Assembly (NCBI RefSeq): GCF_030323025.1 | Contig: NZ_CP097329.1 | Coordinates: 3,520,001-3,584,000, forward strand | Direction of reading: 5' to 3' | Source: Pseudanabaena mucicola str. Chao 1806 | GTDB lineage: Bacteria > Cyanobacteriota > Cyanobacteriia > Pseudanabaenales > Pseudanabaenaceae | DNA length: 64,000 bases | Shown: in pieces, positions 44,175-53,700 of the stretch | Layout: every line of letters begins with the position of its first letter | How positions within the stretch are numbered: position 1 is the first letter of the stretch | Made by a program: the position numbers and the translations under genes | The notes under the pieces: model-generated | Told to the model about the DNA's origin: nothing | Databases searched by the model: none | Seen by the model: only the letters and a program-made list of their open reading frames with translations

Positions 44175-44756
44175 CTAGAATGAAAGTCTTTGAAATAGCT
44201 GATCAACAGCAAAACTAAATCCATTAATAACATCTTCTCCATCCAGAAAATCACCACGTTTAAGGAGGCGATCGGGTTCTTGGGCAGAACGATAAACTAA
44301 GACATAGTGTTGGATAGGATTAATTACCCAAACTAACCGAGTCCCATTTTCAAAATATTCCACAAGCTTGGTACTAATTTCTTCGACCGTATTGCCAGGA
44401 GATAGGATTTCCACTGCTAGATCAGGTGCACCTTCTAAATAGCCAATGGGCAGATCTGCAATCCCTTGAAATCTCTCTTTCGCAAAGAAAGAAATATCAG
44501 GGGAGCGTTTATTACCATTTTTCATCTTGAATGCTGTGCTGGAATCAAATAACACCCCCAGCTTTTGCGGTGACACAATTGCAAACAAAGCTGAACTCAA
44601 AACAATGGAAATGTAGCCATGTAAAGCACCTGAGTTGCCCATGACAACTAGTTCTCCATTTACAATTTCATAACGACATTCATCATCAGGAAGAGCCATG
44701 AATGCCTGATCTGTCCAGACTTTTGCATTTGATGTTTCTGTAACTGAAGCAGACAT
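44175..44756 (-). CDS. Uma2-family (DUF820) protein
   Basis: A 193-aa protein with the Uma2 pattern: YEIVNGELVVMG, RSPDISFFAKER, PDLAVEILSPGNTVEEISTKLVEYFENGTRLVWVINP (in parts). It is the fourth Uma2-related locus in the window, after the two broken ones near 24.5-25.3 kb and the 270-aa protein at 42.1 kb. GGAGC precedes the ATG. Confidence 0.9.
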   Translation of the reverse strand: MSASVTETSNAKVWTDQAFMALPDDECRYEIVNGELVVMGNSGALHGYISIVLSSALFAIVSPQKLGVLFDSSTAFKMKNGNKRSPDISFFAKERFQGIADLPIGYLEGAPDLAVEILSPGNTVEEISTKLVEYFENGTRLVWVINPIQHYVLVYRSAQEPDRLLKRGDFLDGEDVINGFSFAVDQLFQRLSF

Positions 44757-44809
44757 ATTCTTTGCTCCTTTTCGCTATTTATTCTGGTTCGGCAGAGTAT
44801 TACATGACT

Positions 44810-45280
44810 TTAGCGACTTTTTAATGATTGAAGAAGTCCACCACAGGCATCGAAGAGGAGATCGATGACATAATTAAAGCCATCTGCACCTCCATAATAG
44901 GGATCTGGTACTTCTTTGTCATTCTGGGTTTGGCAATAGTCACACATCATTTTCACCTTATCCTTAAATCTTCCCTTTGGATCGAGGGCGAGGATATTGT
45001 GATAGTTATCTCTATCCATTGCCAAAATTAGATCAAATTCCAGTAAGTCTCTCGCTTCAAATTGCCTAGCTGAACCAACAAAGTTTAAACCACGTTCTCT
45101 AGCAGCAGCACGCATTCGACGATCAGGCGGTGCGCCCACGTGCCAACCACCCGTACCTGCGGAATCACAAATAAAGCGATCGCTTAGACCTTCCTGCTCA
45201 ATCAGATGATTCATGATATTTTCCGCAGCAGGCGATCGGCAAATATTGCCTAGACAAACAAATAAAAGTTTCTTAGTCAT
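44810..45280 (-). CDS. low-molecular-weight protein-tyrosine phosphatase
   Basis: A 156-aa phosphatase started at the ATG at 45280 (MTKKLLFVCLGNICRSP). The catalytic loop C-L-G-N-I-C-R-S and the DPYYGG general-acid motif (VPDPYYGG) are intact. The alternative upstream start at 45295 adds five residues. It is followed by no operon partner. Confidence 0.93.
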   Translation of the reverse strand: MTKKLLFVCLGNICRSPAAENIMNHLIEQEGLSDRFICDSAGTGGWHVGAPPDRRMRAAARERGLNFVGSARQFEARDLLEFDLILAMDRDNYHNILALDPKGRFKDKVKMMCDYCQTQNDKEVPDPYYGGADGFNYVIDLLFDACGGLLQSLKSR

Positions 45281-45336
45281 ATCTATCAATATCAAAATAA
45301 ATAGCTAAAAGTGCTGATATACAGCACTTTTAGAAG

Positions 45337-46491
45337 TTAAGCACAGAGCGCTAAAACTTGCTCAACAACCTTAGGTGTAACATCTTGATGTTCTCCTAAA
45401 GCCACAAAGCCACGCTTCTCGAAGCGATCAGTGATTAAAGGAATGACATCTAAGCCCACACCATAATCTGAAAGCTTGGTGTGAACGCCGACAGATTCAA
45501 AAAAGTCACGAGTTTTTTGGATAGCTCGATTAATTCTCACGTCTTCCTCACCATCGACTAGACCCCAAACCCTATCAGCATATTGCAACAGTTTGCCCCA
45601 CTTGCGATCGCGTTTAATGGTCAGCATATTCGGTAAAACAATTGCCAAGGTTTGAGCATGATCCAATCCATGCAGCGCTGTGAGTTCATGTCCAATCATA
45701 TGTGTTGCCCAATCTTGAGGTACACCAACACCAATCAGACCATTCAAAGCCATAGTGGCACACCACATCACATTAGCTCTGGCTTCATAATCACGCAGAT
45801 CTACTAAGGTTTTAGGACCTTCCTCGATCAAGGTTTGCAGAATTGATTCTGCCATCCGATCTTGGAGTGGCGCATTAACAGGATAGGTCAAATACTGTTC
45901 CATTACATGGGTAAAAGCATCAACAATGCCATTACTTACCTGTCTTGGAGGCAGAGAGAAAGTGGTTTCAGGATCTAGTACCGAGAATTTAGGAAATACA
46001 AGGGGACTAGAGAAAAATAGTTTTTCTTGGGTTTCCCACTTGGTTACTACAGAATTAGTATTCATTTCTGAACCTGTTGCAGGCAGAGTTAAAACTGCAC
46101 CAAATGGAATCGCCGTCTTGATGGGGGCGTGTTTTGCCAAGATATCCCAAGGATCGCCATCAAAGGGGACTGCTGCGGCAATAAATTTTGTCCCATCAAC
46201 GACTGAGCCACCACCAACAGCTAGTAAAAAATTAACTCCTTCAGCACGAATCAATTCAACAGCCTTGAGTAACGTTTCCAAGTGTGGATTGGCTTCAATT
46301 CCGCCGAATTCTAAAAAGGTTCGTCCTGTTAGAGCCGTTTTTACTTGATCATAAACTCCATTGGTTTTGATACTGCCACCACCATAGGTGACAAGGATTT
46401 TGGCATCAACAGGAATTTCTAATGCAATATTCGCAATTTGACCTTTGCCAAATAGAATTTTGACTGGATTATAAAAAGCAAAATTTTCCAT
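45337..46491 (-). CDS. iron-containing alcohol dehydrogenase
   Basis: A 384-aa group III ADH of the YqhD/BdhA type: LVTYGGGSIKTNGVYDQV, AVGGGSVVDGTKFIAAA (NAD(P) binding), LPATGSEMN, and metal-binding ATHMIGHELTALHGLDHAQ with the conserved His residues and Asp in the DAFTHVMEQY block. It reduces short aldehydes, probably with NADPH. Hairpins flank both ends (45305-45333, 46508-46539). Confidence 0.92.
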   Translation of the reverse strand: MENFAFYNPVKILFGKGQIANIALEIPVDAKILVTYGGGSIKTNGVYDQVKTALTGRTFLEFGGIEANPHLETLLKAVELIRAEGVNFLLAVGGGSVVDGTKFIAAAVPFDGDPWDILAKHAPIKTAIPFGAVLTLPATGSEMNTNSVVTKWETQEKLFFSSPLVFPKFSVLDPETTFSLPPRQVSNGIVDAFTHVMEQYLTYPVNAPLQDRMAESILQTLIEEGPKTLVDLRDYEARANVMWCATMALNGLIGVGVPQDWATHMIGHELTALHGLDHAQTLAIVLPNMLTIKRDRKWGKLLQYADRVWGLVDGEEDVRINRAIQKTRDFFESVGVHTKLSDYGVGLDVIPLITDRFEKRGFVALGEHQDVTPKVVEQVLALCA

Positions 46492-46543
46492 GACTAACTC
46501 AAAAAAACATTACAGTTGGTGCTTAGCACTAACTGTAATATAG

Positions 46544-48316
46544 CTAAAATGCCAAATCTTCTGATCGCGAACCAGAATAAATCATGCCTTTGCTGAAATT
46601 AATACTCAAAGGCTCACCGTCACGGATAAATCCTGTAGCATTTTTGACCCCTACAAGAATAGGGATACCTAACCTTCTACCAATGATTACTGCATGGGAA
46701 TCCAGGTTGGCATCTTCAGTAATGACTGCTGCAGCCTTACGAATTACTTCGATAAAGTCAGCATCAGTGCGATCAATTACAAGGATTTCCCCTTCGTTAA
46801 AGTCTCGCACATCGAGATGATGGAAAGCAACCCTAGCACGACCATGAACCATACCCGAACCAATGCTTAAGCCTTTGCCCACTACCGATGATACAAATTC
46901 AACCTTAATTAAGTCCGTTGAACCAGCCACATCTTGTAATGTACCAGCCGACATCACCACGAGATCCCCTGCGGTGAGTAATTTCATCTCTTGAGCAAGA
47001 TTTAGAGCCGCTTCAAAGTTTTGGCGAGCAGATGGTAAGGAAATCAAGACTAAAGGCTGTACACCCCAAACCATTTGTAAACGTCTTGCTACTTGGACAT
47101 TGGGTGTAACTGCTAAGATGGGAATGGGAGGACGGAATTTGCTGACGTTACGGGCAGTCGAGCCTGTTTTGGTTAACGTTACGATCGCTGCCGCATTTAG
47201 TTGCATAGCAATGCTACCAACCGCTTGACTAATCGCATTAGGTACAGCCCGACCCATGCTTTCAAGAGGTTGCATTTTTAAGTCTTGCTCTTTTTCAATG
47301 CGAATAGCTATTCTTGCCATTGTTTCTACAGCCAATACAGGATACTTACCGACTGCTGTTTCGTTGGAAAGCATGACGGCATCGGTTCCATCGATGATCG
47401 CATTGGCAACGTCAGAAATTTCCGCACGGGTTGCACGGGGATTGCTCACCATGCTATCGAGCATTTGGGTTGCAGTAATCACGGGAATACCCAAGCGATT
47501 TGCAGTTTTAATTAATTGCTTTTGAGCAATTGGTACATCTTCCGCAGGGATTTCTACACCCAAATCACCCCGTGCCACCATGACACCATCACATACCGAG
47601 AGAATCGCTTCCATATTGGCGATCGCTTCGTGCTTCTCAATTTTGGCAACAACACTCGCATTACGACCTGAAGCCACAATGAGATCTTTAACTTCGAGAA
47701 TATCTTCAGGTGTACAGACAAAACTGAGCGCCACCCAATCCACACCTTCAGAAAGTCCAAATCGTAAATCTTCGCGATCCTTATCGGTCATCGCACTAAC
47801 TGATAGGTGAACATTCGGAAAATTTACACCCTTATTATTAGAAAGTGTGCCACCAATTACAACTCGACAATATAAATCACCTAGATCTACATTGACATCT
47901 TCAACAACCATTTCCACTTTGCCATCATCAAGCATGATCATTGCGCCTACAGGTACTTCTTCGGCAAGTGTTTCATAGGTAATACAACTAATTTCTGAGG
48001 TTCCTGGTACTTGGCGACTGGTTAGCGTAAATTTATCACCTTTATTTAGGATAATAGGACCGTCTTTAAATACGCCAAGGCGGATTTTTGGACCTTGCAA
48101 GTCTTGCAAAATACCGACGGGTTGATTTAGTTCACTAGATACTTGGCGGATATTACAGATGCTGCGATGGTGATCAGCATGGGTTCCGTGGGAAAAGTTT
48201 AGACGAAAGGTAGTTGCACCTGCTTCAATAAGCTGACGAATCATATCAGGGCTACTGGTTGCAGGACCAATAGTAGCGACAATTTTGGTGCGGCGAAATG
48301 TTTCTCTAACGGTCAT
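46544..48316 (-). CDS. pyk: pyruvate kinase with C-terminal PEP-utilizing domain
   Basis: A 590-aa enzyme. TIGPATSSP, FRLNFSHGTH, VARGDLGVEIP and TDAVMLSNETAVGKYP mark the catalytic core of pyruvate kinase (PEP + ADP to pyruvate + ATP). After about residue 475 an extra domain (ILVIDRTDADF, TEDANLDSHAVIIGRRLGIP; in parts) is the swiveling PEP-utilizing domain with a His, as in many cyanobacterial and Bacillus enzymes. Confidence 0.95.
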   Translation of the reverse strand: MTVRETFRRTKIVATIGPATSSPDMIRQLIEAGATTFRLNFSHGTHADHHRSICNIRQVSSELNQPVGILQDLQGPKIRLGVFKDGPIILNKGDKFTLTSRQVPGTSEISCITYETLAEEVPVGAMIMLDDGKVEMVVEDVNVDLGDLYCRVVIGGTLSNNKGVNFPNVHLSVSAMTDKDREDLRFGLSEGVDWVALSFVCTPEDILEVKDLIVASGRNASVVAKIEKHEAIANMEAILSVCDGVMVARGDLGVEIPAEDVPIAQKQLIKTANRLGIPVITATQMLDSMVSNPRATRAEISDVANAIIDGTDAVMLSNETAVGKYPVLAVETMARIAIRIEKEQDLKMQPLESMGRAVPNAISQAVGSIAMQLNAAAIVTLTKTGSTARNVSKFRPPIPILAVTPNVQVARRLQMVWGVQPLVLISLPSARQNFEAALNLAQEMKLLTAGDLVVMSAGTLQDVAGSTDLIKVEFVSSVVGKGLSIGSGMVHGRARVAFHHLDVRDFNEGEILVIDRTDADFIEVIRKAAAVITEDANLDSHAVIIGRRLGIPILVGVKNATGFIRDGEPLSINFSKGMIYSGSRSEDLAF

Positions 48317-48369
48317 GGATAGTAAGCTAAAGGCGGGATCTCAAACATACCAGAATGTCATGACAAAAA

Positions 48370-48420
48370 CTAAATTTTGAATTTAGTCGTTCCGTATGTG
48401 TGACTAAATTCAAAATTTAG
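48370..48420. repeat. inverted repeat in the pyk/ribF divergent region
   Basis: Arms CTAAATTTTGAATTTAGTC and complement with a 13-nt loop. It lies between divergent genes, so it is more likely an operator or repeat than a terminator. Confidence 0.5.
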
Positions 48421-48460
48421 CCATAGGATCCCATTCCAGAATTGTGTCAAAATATTAAGC

Positions 48461-49408
48461 GTGAGAGTAATATTTGATCCAAACCAGATTTCCCGTCCTA
48501 CTGCGATCGCCCTCGGTAACTTTGATGGCGTGCATATAGGACATCGCCATGTGATTGCGCCGATTTTGCCATCCGCTTTGAGTGCTAATCATCACCACTT
48601 AACAAGTACTGTTGTCTCCTTTTCGCCGCATCCTCAAGAATTTTTTAGCAAACAATTGCGATCGCTACTTGCCCCTTTCGATGAAAAAGTTGCCCTACTT
48701 GAATCCCTTGGTGTCGAGCAGTTAGTTTTGCTACCCTTCAACGCGGATCTTGCCAAGCTCACTGCTGCCGAGTTTATTCAGAAAATTTTGATGGACTCCC
48801 TGCAAGTGAAATTAATCAGCGTCGGCTTTGATTTTCATTTTGGGCAGAAACGTCAAGGCAATGTCACGGATTTAAAAAATGTTTGGGGCGATCATCTCAC
48901 GGTAATTCCAGAGCAGACAATGCTACTTAACGATTCAGCGCCAATCAGAATTAGTAGCTCGAATATTCGTACTGCTCTAGCCAAGGGTGAAGTCGATCTT
49001 GCTAAGGTGATGCTCGGTCGTCCTTATAATCTGGTGGGTAAAGTCATCCAAGGCAAACAGTTAGGGCGCACTATTGGCTTCCCGACGGCAAATCTCGATC
49101 TCCCTGCTCAAAAATGTTTGCCCCGTGATGGTGTTTACGCTGTGCTAGTGAATATTAGCTCTAACCCTAAACCCATATTGGGTGTGATGAATATCGGCTT
49201 AAGACCAACTGTTAATGGCGATCGGCGATCGGTTGAGGTGAATTTATTCGATTGGCAAGGTGATCTCTATAATCAGGAGCTAAATGTAGATCTCGTCAAA
49301 TATATTCGCCCCGAACAGAAATTCGCATCACTGGATGCCCTCAAAGAACAGATTCAAGCTGACTGTCAGACTGCCTTCAATCATCTTGCCTTTAGCCTAA
49401 CCCATTAA
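48461..49408 (+). CDS. ribF: bifunctional riboflavin kinase / FAD synthetase
   Basis: A 315-aa protein starting at GTG 48461. The N-terminal FAD synthetase domain has LGNFDGVHIGHRHV and ISSSNIRTAL; the C-terminal kinase domain has GRTIGFPTANLDLP and GVMNIGLRPT. It converts riboflavin to FMN and FAD. Confidence 0.95.
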   Translation: MRVIFDPNQISRPTAIALGNFDGVHIGHRHVIAPILPSALSANHHHLTSTVVSFSPHPQEFFSKQLRSLLAPFDEKVALLESLGVEQLVLLPFNADLAKLTAAEFIQKILMDSLQVKLISVGFDFHFGQKRQGNVTDLKNVWGDHLTVIPEQTMLLNDSAPIRISSSNIRTALAKGEVDLAKVMLGRPYNLVGKVIQGKQLGRTIGFPTANLDLPAQKCLPRDGVYAVLVNISSNPKPILGVMNIGLRPTVNGDRRSVEVNLFDWQGDLYNQELNVDLVKYIRPEQKFASLDALKEQIQADCQTAFNHLAFSLTH

Positions 49409-49563
49409 TATAGTGTTTACCAGTCTGATGAAGTACAGGTTTGATTCCCCGCCAAAGGTGGGGAATCTCGAAAACTGATCCGAACTCTACAAAAGAGTCG
49501 AATATTTTTGCATACCTAATCTCAGCTAAAAGCAACCAAGCTTCTTAATGGGCAAATCACTTT

Positions 49564-49642
49564 GCCTAACGTTCCGCTCCATCCACTCGCGTAGCGCAGT
49601 GAATCAGAACGGAGCTAGTTGAGTGCAAGTGGAAGGTTAGCC
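49564..49642 (-). other. solitary attC-like site
   Basis: On the minus strand R'' is GGCTAAC (49642-49636) and R' is GTTAGGC (49570-49564, perfect). The arms CTAACCTTCCACTTGCACTC and GAGTGGATGGAGCGGAACG pair with mismatches, and the loop holds an additional hairpin. It directly follows the stop of the glycosyltransferase gene. No integrase is nearby. Confidence 0.75.
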
Positions 49643-49653
49643 CACCAAATGCT

Positions 49654-50880
49654 TTAACCGAATTTCTGCTTTAAGAATTCCGCTGAATTCTTTGTTCCAT
49701 TCCAATCTGCAAAAAGCATTTGAATCTCTCGAGCTTTTTGATGTGCTAAAGGGTTATTCAGCAGTTGCGCGATCGCGTCTAGTAAAGTTTTACGGGATAG
49801 CCTACGCTTACGAATACGGATGGCGCTCCCTTGTCGAACAATAGCATCAATATTGCTTTCTTGTTCTGGCTGTAAACCAATCCCAACAAATGGAGTGCCC
49901 GCGGTGCAAGCGGTCTGTACAGTACCTTGTCCGCCATGAATTACCGCAATATCTGCAAGAGGGTTGACTTTGGGAGCAGGAAGCCAATCATAAACTAAAA
50001 CATTTGTTGGGACAGAAATATTTTGATTTTGAATGTGCGCCTTGATTGGAGCAATAACGGTATAAGGAGTGTTTTCAAAACTTTCAATTACAGTTTTTAG
50101 AATATCTCGATTAGCCGAACTGCCCATAGCACAATAAATAATAGGCTGTTCATGCGATAAATTTAGCAGTTCAGAAGGGACTTCGCCTTCGAGACGAGCA
50201 AAAATTGGTCCGACATACTGCCAATTTTGGGGCAGGGATTTCACACCCGTGAGTTCTGGAATATCGGTAACTAAATTGAAGTCGCCTTCATAAATATCAA
50301 CCAATCTCTTGATAGGCTTAATCCCATAATGTTCGGCAACCCGTTGGAATGGCTTTATCCAAAGTTTTGTGCTCTGTAGCCAATTGTTTGTGATGCGGTC
50401 TAAAAACTTACTTGAAAATATCCGCAAAAACGGATAGTCAAACTCATCGGGAAAAGTAGATAAACCAGCGTCAAGAAATGGGCGGGTTAATGGGAAAGGC
50501 AAAACATATACCAAAGGAATTTGAGATACTCTGGCTGAAATCGTAACACTTAGGGTAAAACCAATAACTATAGCAACGGGCTTTAATTCTTGATATAAAG
50601 CAACTTCACTTTCTACTCGTTCTCGTAATTCCAATTCGGTAAATGGGTCATCGAAGCTTTCCATACGGTCAACTTTCCAAAGATGTTCAATTTTCTCTTT
50701 TGTAAGCCACGGGGTCATACGACGAAATTCAAAACCTGCTTGTTCAATCAGATGAGAATAAACATCACTATATCCAAAAAACACACAATGAAATTTATCT
50801 TGTGATTCTTTGGCGATTTCAATCATGCGTGTTGTTTCGGCAATATTTAGCGTTTCAGGAGCAAAGACTAGACTTTTCAA
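49654..50880 (-). CDS. MGT/UGT-type glycosyltransferase (GT1), probable orphan cassette gene
   Basis: A 408-aa protein of the GT-B fold. The C-terminal donor-binding part includes YCAMGSSANRD, VYDWLPAPKVNPLADIAVIHGGQGTVQTACTAGTPFVGIGLQPEQESN (in parts), the HGG..T motif of UDP-glycosyltransferases. The start is TTG at 50880 with GGAG 9 nt upstream. It ends 11 bp before an attC-like site and starts about 26 bp after GTTAAAC, a GTTRRRY core, so it looks like a single integron cassette outside the main array. Confidence 0.82.
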   Translation of the reverse strand: MKSLVFAPETLNIAETTRMIEIAKESQDKFHCVFFGYSDVYSHLIEQAGFEFRRMTPWLTKEKIEHLWKVDRMESFDDPFTELELRERVESEVALYQELKPVAIVIGFTLSVTISARVSQIPLVYVLPFPLTRPFLDAGLSTFPDEFDYPFLRIFSSKFLDRITNNWLQSTKLWIKPFQRVAEHYGIKPIKRLVDIYEGDFNLVTDIPELTGVKSLPQNWQYVGPIFARLEGEVPSELLNLSHEQPIIYCAMGSSANRDILKTVIESFENTPYTVIAPIKAHIQNQNISVPTNVLVYDWLPAPKVNPLADIAVIHGGQGTVQTACTAGTPFVGIGLQPEQESNIDAIVRQGSAIRIRKRRLSRKTLLDAIAQLLNNPLAHQKAREIQMLFADWNGTKNSAEFLKQKFG

Positions 50881-51363
50881 GATATGTTCTCCATTTGCTT
50901 GGGCAGTTTAACGGTCTAGTTAGCTTATACCGCTTTTACGAAAACTCCGAAAGACGCATGAAATTAAACTTTATCTTGCACAAACTGACTTAGCTTGACT
51001 AACGCCGCACTTCTGAGCTGCCTTTTGAAAGTGTCCTGTTTTGATCTCTGCCCAAAAAGCCTATAACTGTTCCAAACGCATAAGAGATTAACGCTATCCT
51101 AGTTAAATCGACCATGATTAAGCTGCTTCTGGGTTTTCAGAAAAGTAGCATCGGTGACAAGCTAGCTTAAAAGGTAAAACCACACTGGTAGTCATGCAAT
51201 GTAATTGTGTTGCGGGCGCGAAGCGCTCGCAACACAATTACTAAAAAAATTACTTTGCAGCACTACCACCACACTGAACATTAAAAAAGTAGTAGGATCT
51301 TAAAGCTAAGATGAGCAGAGATTGACATTGCTCATTGTCAATAAGTTCTATTTCGTAATTTCT
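50881..51363. other. intergenic region with core-like site and MITE
   Basis: 483 bp without a recognised gene. It holds a GTTAAAC core (50912-50906, minus strand) that may be the cassette boundary, a possible second GTTAG core near 51002, the MITE-like repeat copy 2, and the larB promoter region. Confidence 0.5.
51186..51268. repeat. MITE-like 83-bp repeat, copy 2
   Basis: Same ends and length as copy 1 (31878-31960). The hairpin tip is GAAG here against TTCG in copy 1, and one arm base differs (GCGCTCGC for GCGCCCGC). Confidence 0.75.
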
Positions 51364-52113
51364 ATGCACGACAACTTAAGGCAACTATTAGAAACAGTTG
51401 CAACGGGGGAGCTAAGCCCAGAAAGCGCTTTAGAAGAATTGAAATATCTCCACTATGAATCCGTTGGTGACTTTGCCAAAATTGATCATCATCGCAATTT
51501 ACGGACGGGCTTTCCTGAAGTAATTTTTGGATTGGGTAAAACTCCCGAACAGATTGTGCAAATCATGCGCGTAATGGAATCCAAAAATCCTCTAGTCATG
51601 GCAACTAAAATCTCGGCAGCAGTTTATGCTCAAATTCAGCCATCTTTGCGCGGTTTGCGATATTTCCCACTCGCCCAAATTTGCTGCCTCGGCGAGTCAA
51701 CGATGCAAAAAAAAGGAACTATTACCATTCTCACCGCAGGTACTGCCGATCTTCCGATCGCAGAAGAAGCTGCCGTTACATCAGAACTCTGTGGCTTCAC
51801 AGTTAAGCGACTTTGGGATGTAGGTGTTGCAGGAATTCATCGCTTACTCAGTCATCGAGAGGCGATCGCCAATGCCGATGTGATTATTGTTGTCGCAGGA
51901 ATGGAAGGGGCATTGGCAAGTGTGGTCGCAGGTTTGACAGATTGTCCCATCATCGCAGTTCCTACTAGCATCGGTTATGGAGCAAGTTTTAATGGATTAG
52001 CGCCATTACTGACCATGCTTAACTCCTGTGCAACGGGTGTAGGTGTCGTGAATATCGATAATGGTTTTGGATCCGCCATGCTAGCAGGGAAAATTTTACA
52101 TCGCCATCAATAG
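51364..52113 (+). CDS. larB: LarB-type pyridinium-3,5-biscarboxylic acid mononucleotide synthase
   Basis: A 249-aa protein started at the ATG at 51364 (MHDNLRQLLE). The C-terminal domain is PurE/AIR-carboxylase-like: ITILTAGTADLPIAEEAA, VAGMEGALASVVAGL, VPTSIGYGASFNGLAPLL (in parts). LarB carboxylates and hydrolyses NaAD in nickel-pincer cofactor synthesis. LarC/LarE are not in view. Confidence 0.9.
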   Translation: MHDNLRQLLETVATGELSPESALEELKYLHYESVGDFAKIDHHRNLRTGFPEVIFGLGKTPEQIVQIMRVMESKNPLVMATKISAAVYAQIQPSLRGLRYFPLAQICCLGESTMQKKGTITILTAGTADLPIAEEAAVTSELCGFTVKRLWDVGVAGIHRLLSHREAIANADVIIVVAGMEGALASVVAGLTDCPIIAVPTSIGYGASFNGLAPLLTMLNSCATGVGVVNIDNGFGSAMLAGKILHRHQ

Positions 52114-52116
52114 TTA

Positions 52117-52160
52117 AAGCTAGTGAGGCAATGGGCTTAAGCCCATTGCCTCACTAGCTT
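52117..52160. terminator. perfect 44-bp palindrome between larB and hetI
   Basis: Arms of 22 nt (AAGCTAGTGAGGCAATGGGC...) with no loop. The hetI stop codon lies within it. A bidirectional terminator for two convergent genes is likely. Confidence 0.75.
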
Positions 52161-52807
52161 TTAATGCATAGAGCCGCAGCATAACTTGAGCCTAGTTCTA
52201 ACTCTGTACTTAGGAGTTTTAAGTTCCAATCTCCGATCTGCAAAGTTGCACCGATCGCTACTTCTAGTAATGGCGAAACATTTAAACTTTCAAGAATGTT
52301 AGCAATCCCCTCTCCCGTTGCCTTGCCATAGGCTTCCTTGAGCGTCCATGCTTGATAAAAAGTCTGAATTGCTAAAGATGGCTCGCGATCACCAAATTCT
52401 TTAATTACCTTGTACTCCGATAATGAGAAATATCTCTGGGCAATTCTCTCAATATCACATTGCGGATTGATATATTCCAAATCAATACCTACCTCGCGAT
52501 TACTACTGACAGCATAAATTGCCAAATCATGCGAATGGGCAAGATTAAAATAAATGCCCTTAGATTTTTGAAGATAAGGTTTACCGCGATCGCTATAGCT
52601 AAACTGAATTGCTTTGGGTTTACAGCCTAACCATTGTGCCAAGATTAGTCTCAAATTCCCCCTTGCGGCTACAAAATTGCGTCTGAGACTTTCACGCTTA
52701 AACCGATCCGACCGTGATCGTTCATCCTCTGACAAAAGTTTCCAGAGGAGATCGTATTCAGGTTGAGAAATATCTAGCCTTGCTTGATAGATTTGTAAAT
52801 CTGTAGT
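52154..52807 (-). CDS. hetI: 4'-phosphopantetheinyl transferase, HetI/Sfp-like
   Basis: A 217-aa protein from the ATG at 52807 (MTTDLQIYQ). Motifs are YSDRGKPYL, FNLAHSHDLAIYAVS, VGIDLEYINP (Mg-binding D.E) and FYQAWTLKEAYGKATGEGI (WTLKEAxxK). It transfers phosphopantetheine from CoA to carrier proteins. Assignment as HetI rests on being the Sfp-type enzyme of a cyanobacterium. Confidence 0.9.
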   Translation of the reverse strand, partial: TTDLQIYQARLDISQPEYDLLWKLLSEDERSRSDRFKRESLRRNFVAARGNLRLILAQWLGCKPKAIQFSYSDRGKPYLQKSKGIYFNLAHSHDLAIYAVSSNREVGIDLEYINPQCDIERIAQRYFSLSEYKVIKEFGDREPSLAIQTFYQAWTLKEAYGKATGEGIANILESLNVSPLLEVAIGATLQIGDWNLKLLSTELELGSSYAAALCIKS

Positions 52808-52917
52808 CATTTGTGAAAAATAATTTGGGAGACTGCACTCCTTTGGGGCATAGTCTCCCAAATGGCTACAGATTTGCTATAGACTCTTGGAATTTGAGAT
52901 GAAATGAGAAAAAATCT

Positions 52918-53229
52918 ATGAACTTGCCTTTAGTAATCGGAGCATTAGCCGTATCGTTGCTACTGTTGTGGTGGTTGCTCAGCGTGATTAAAGCTAGTTT
53001 TAAAACTGCCATTCTAGTTGTAGCCGTTATTTTTAGCATCCAAGTGTTAACAGGTGTCGGTCCTCAACAAATTTTCGTGCAGGTGGGGCAATGGTTTAGT
53101 GGATTCTTTGGAGGATTAGGCAATTCGCTCCAAAACTGGGGCGAAAAGGGCAAAGTTGACGCTGATCCTAAAAAGCAATCAGCGATTTGGTTATTTCAAA
53201 TCGCGATGGAAATGCTAAGCAATATCTGA
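52918..53229 (+). CDS. hypothetical membrane protein
   Basis: A 103-aa protein with two adjacent membrane helices (about 4-24 and 28-47), then an amphipathic region rich in Gly/Phe/Trp (FSGFFGGLGNSLQNWG). Family not recognised. A strong hairpin terminator (53233-53265) follows. Confidence 0.65.
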   Translation: MNLPLVIGALAVSLLLLWWLLSVIKASFKTAILVVAVIFSIQVLTGVGPQQIFVQVGQWFSGFFGGLGNSLQNWGEKGKVDADPKKQSAIWLFQIAMEMLSNI

Positions 53230-53232
53230 TCA

Positions 53233-53265
53233 TTTTTGTGTCACGGCTTTGCCGTGACACAAAAA
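53233..53265. terminator. terminator between convergent genes
   Basis: Arms TTTTTGTGTCACGGC and complement with a 3-nt loop; T-rich on either strand. Confidence 0.85.
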
Positions 53266-53272
53266 TTGTTTC

Positions 53273-53548
53273 CTAGCCCCCTGCAATCGCAGGAATGATG
53301 CTTACTTCGTCGCCGTCTTTGAGAGCAGTATTTGCGCCTTCGAGGAAACGAATATCCTCGCTGTTGACATAAAAATTAACAAAACGGCGGAGATTTCCTT
53401 GCTCATCACAAATACGAGCCTTGATTCCAGGACAATTGCTTTCGAGTGAGTCAATAATTTCTTTAACCGAAGCACCAGCACAGTCTACGGTGGCTTGGTT
53501 ATTGGTTAATTGCTGTAGAGGAGTGGGGATTAAAACTTTGACAGCCAT
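53273..53548 (-). CDS. MoaD/ThiS-family sulfur carrier protein
   Basis: A 91-aa protein when started at the ATG at 53548 ([13 protein letters not shown]); a longer frame reaches 53614. The beta-grasp pattern ends with [14 protein letters not shown], the diglycine tail that is thiocarboxylated in MoaD/ThiS proteins. It may serve molybdopterin, thiamine or amino-acid sulfur transfer. Confidence 0.9.
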   Translation of the reverse strand: MAVKVLIPTPLQQLTNNQATVDCAGASVKEIIDSLESNCPGIKARICDEQGNLRRFVNFYVNSEDIRFLEGANTALKDGDEVSIIPAIAGG

Positions 53549-53700
53549 ATTTTTTGTATCGATATCTGAGAAATTTAGACTTGAAATTTTGGGTGGGACT
53601 TTAAATTGTGCCATACTGACCGATCTACATTTTAACGCGATCGCTTACACAAAACAGAGGCATCGCTTTGCGTTGCCTCTGACTGCTTTTGATTCACGAT

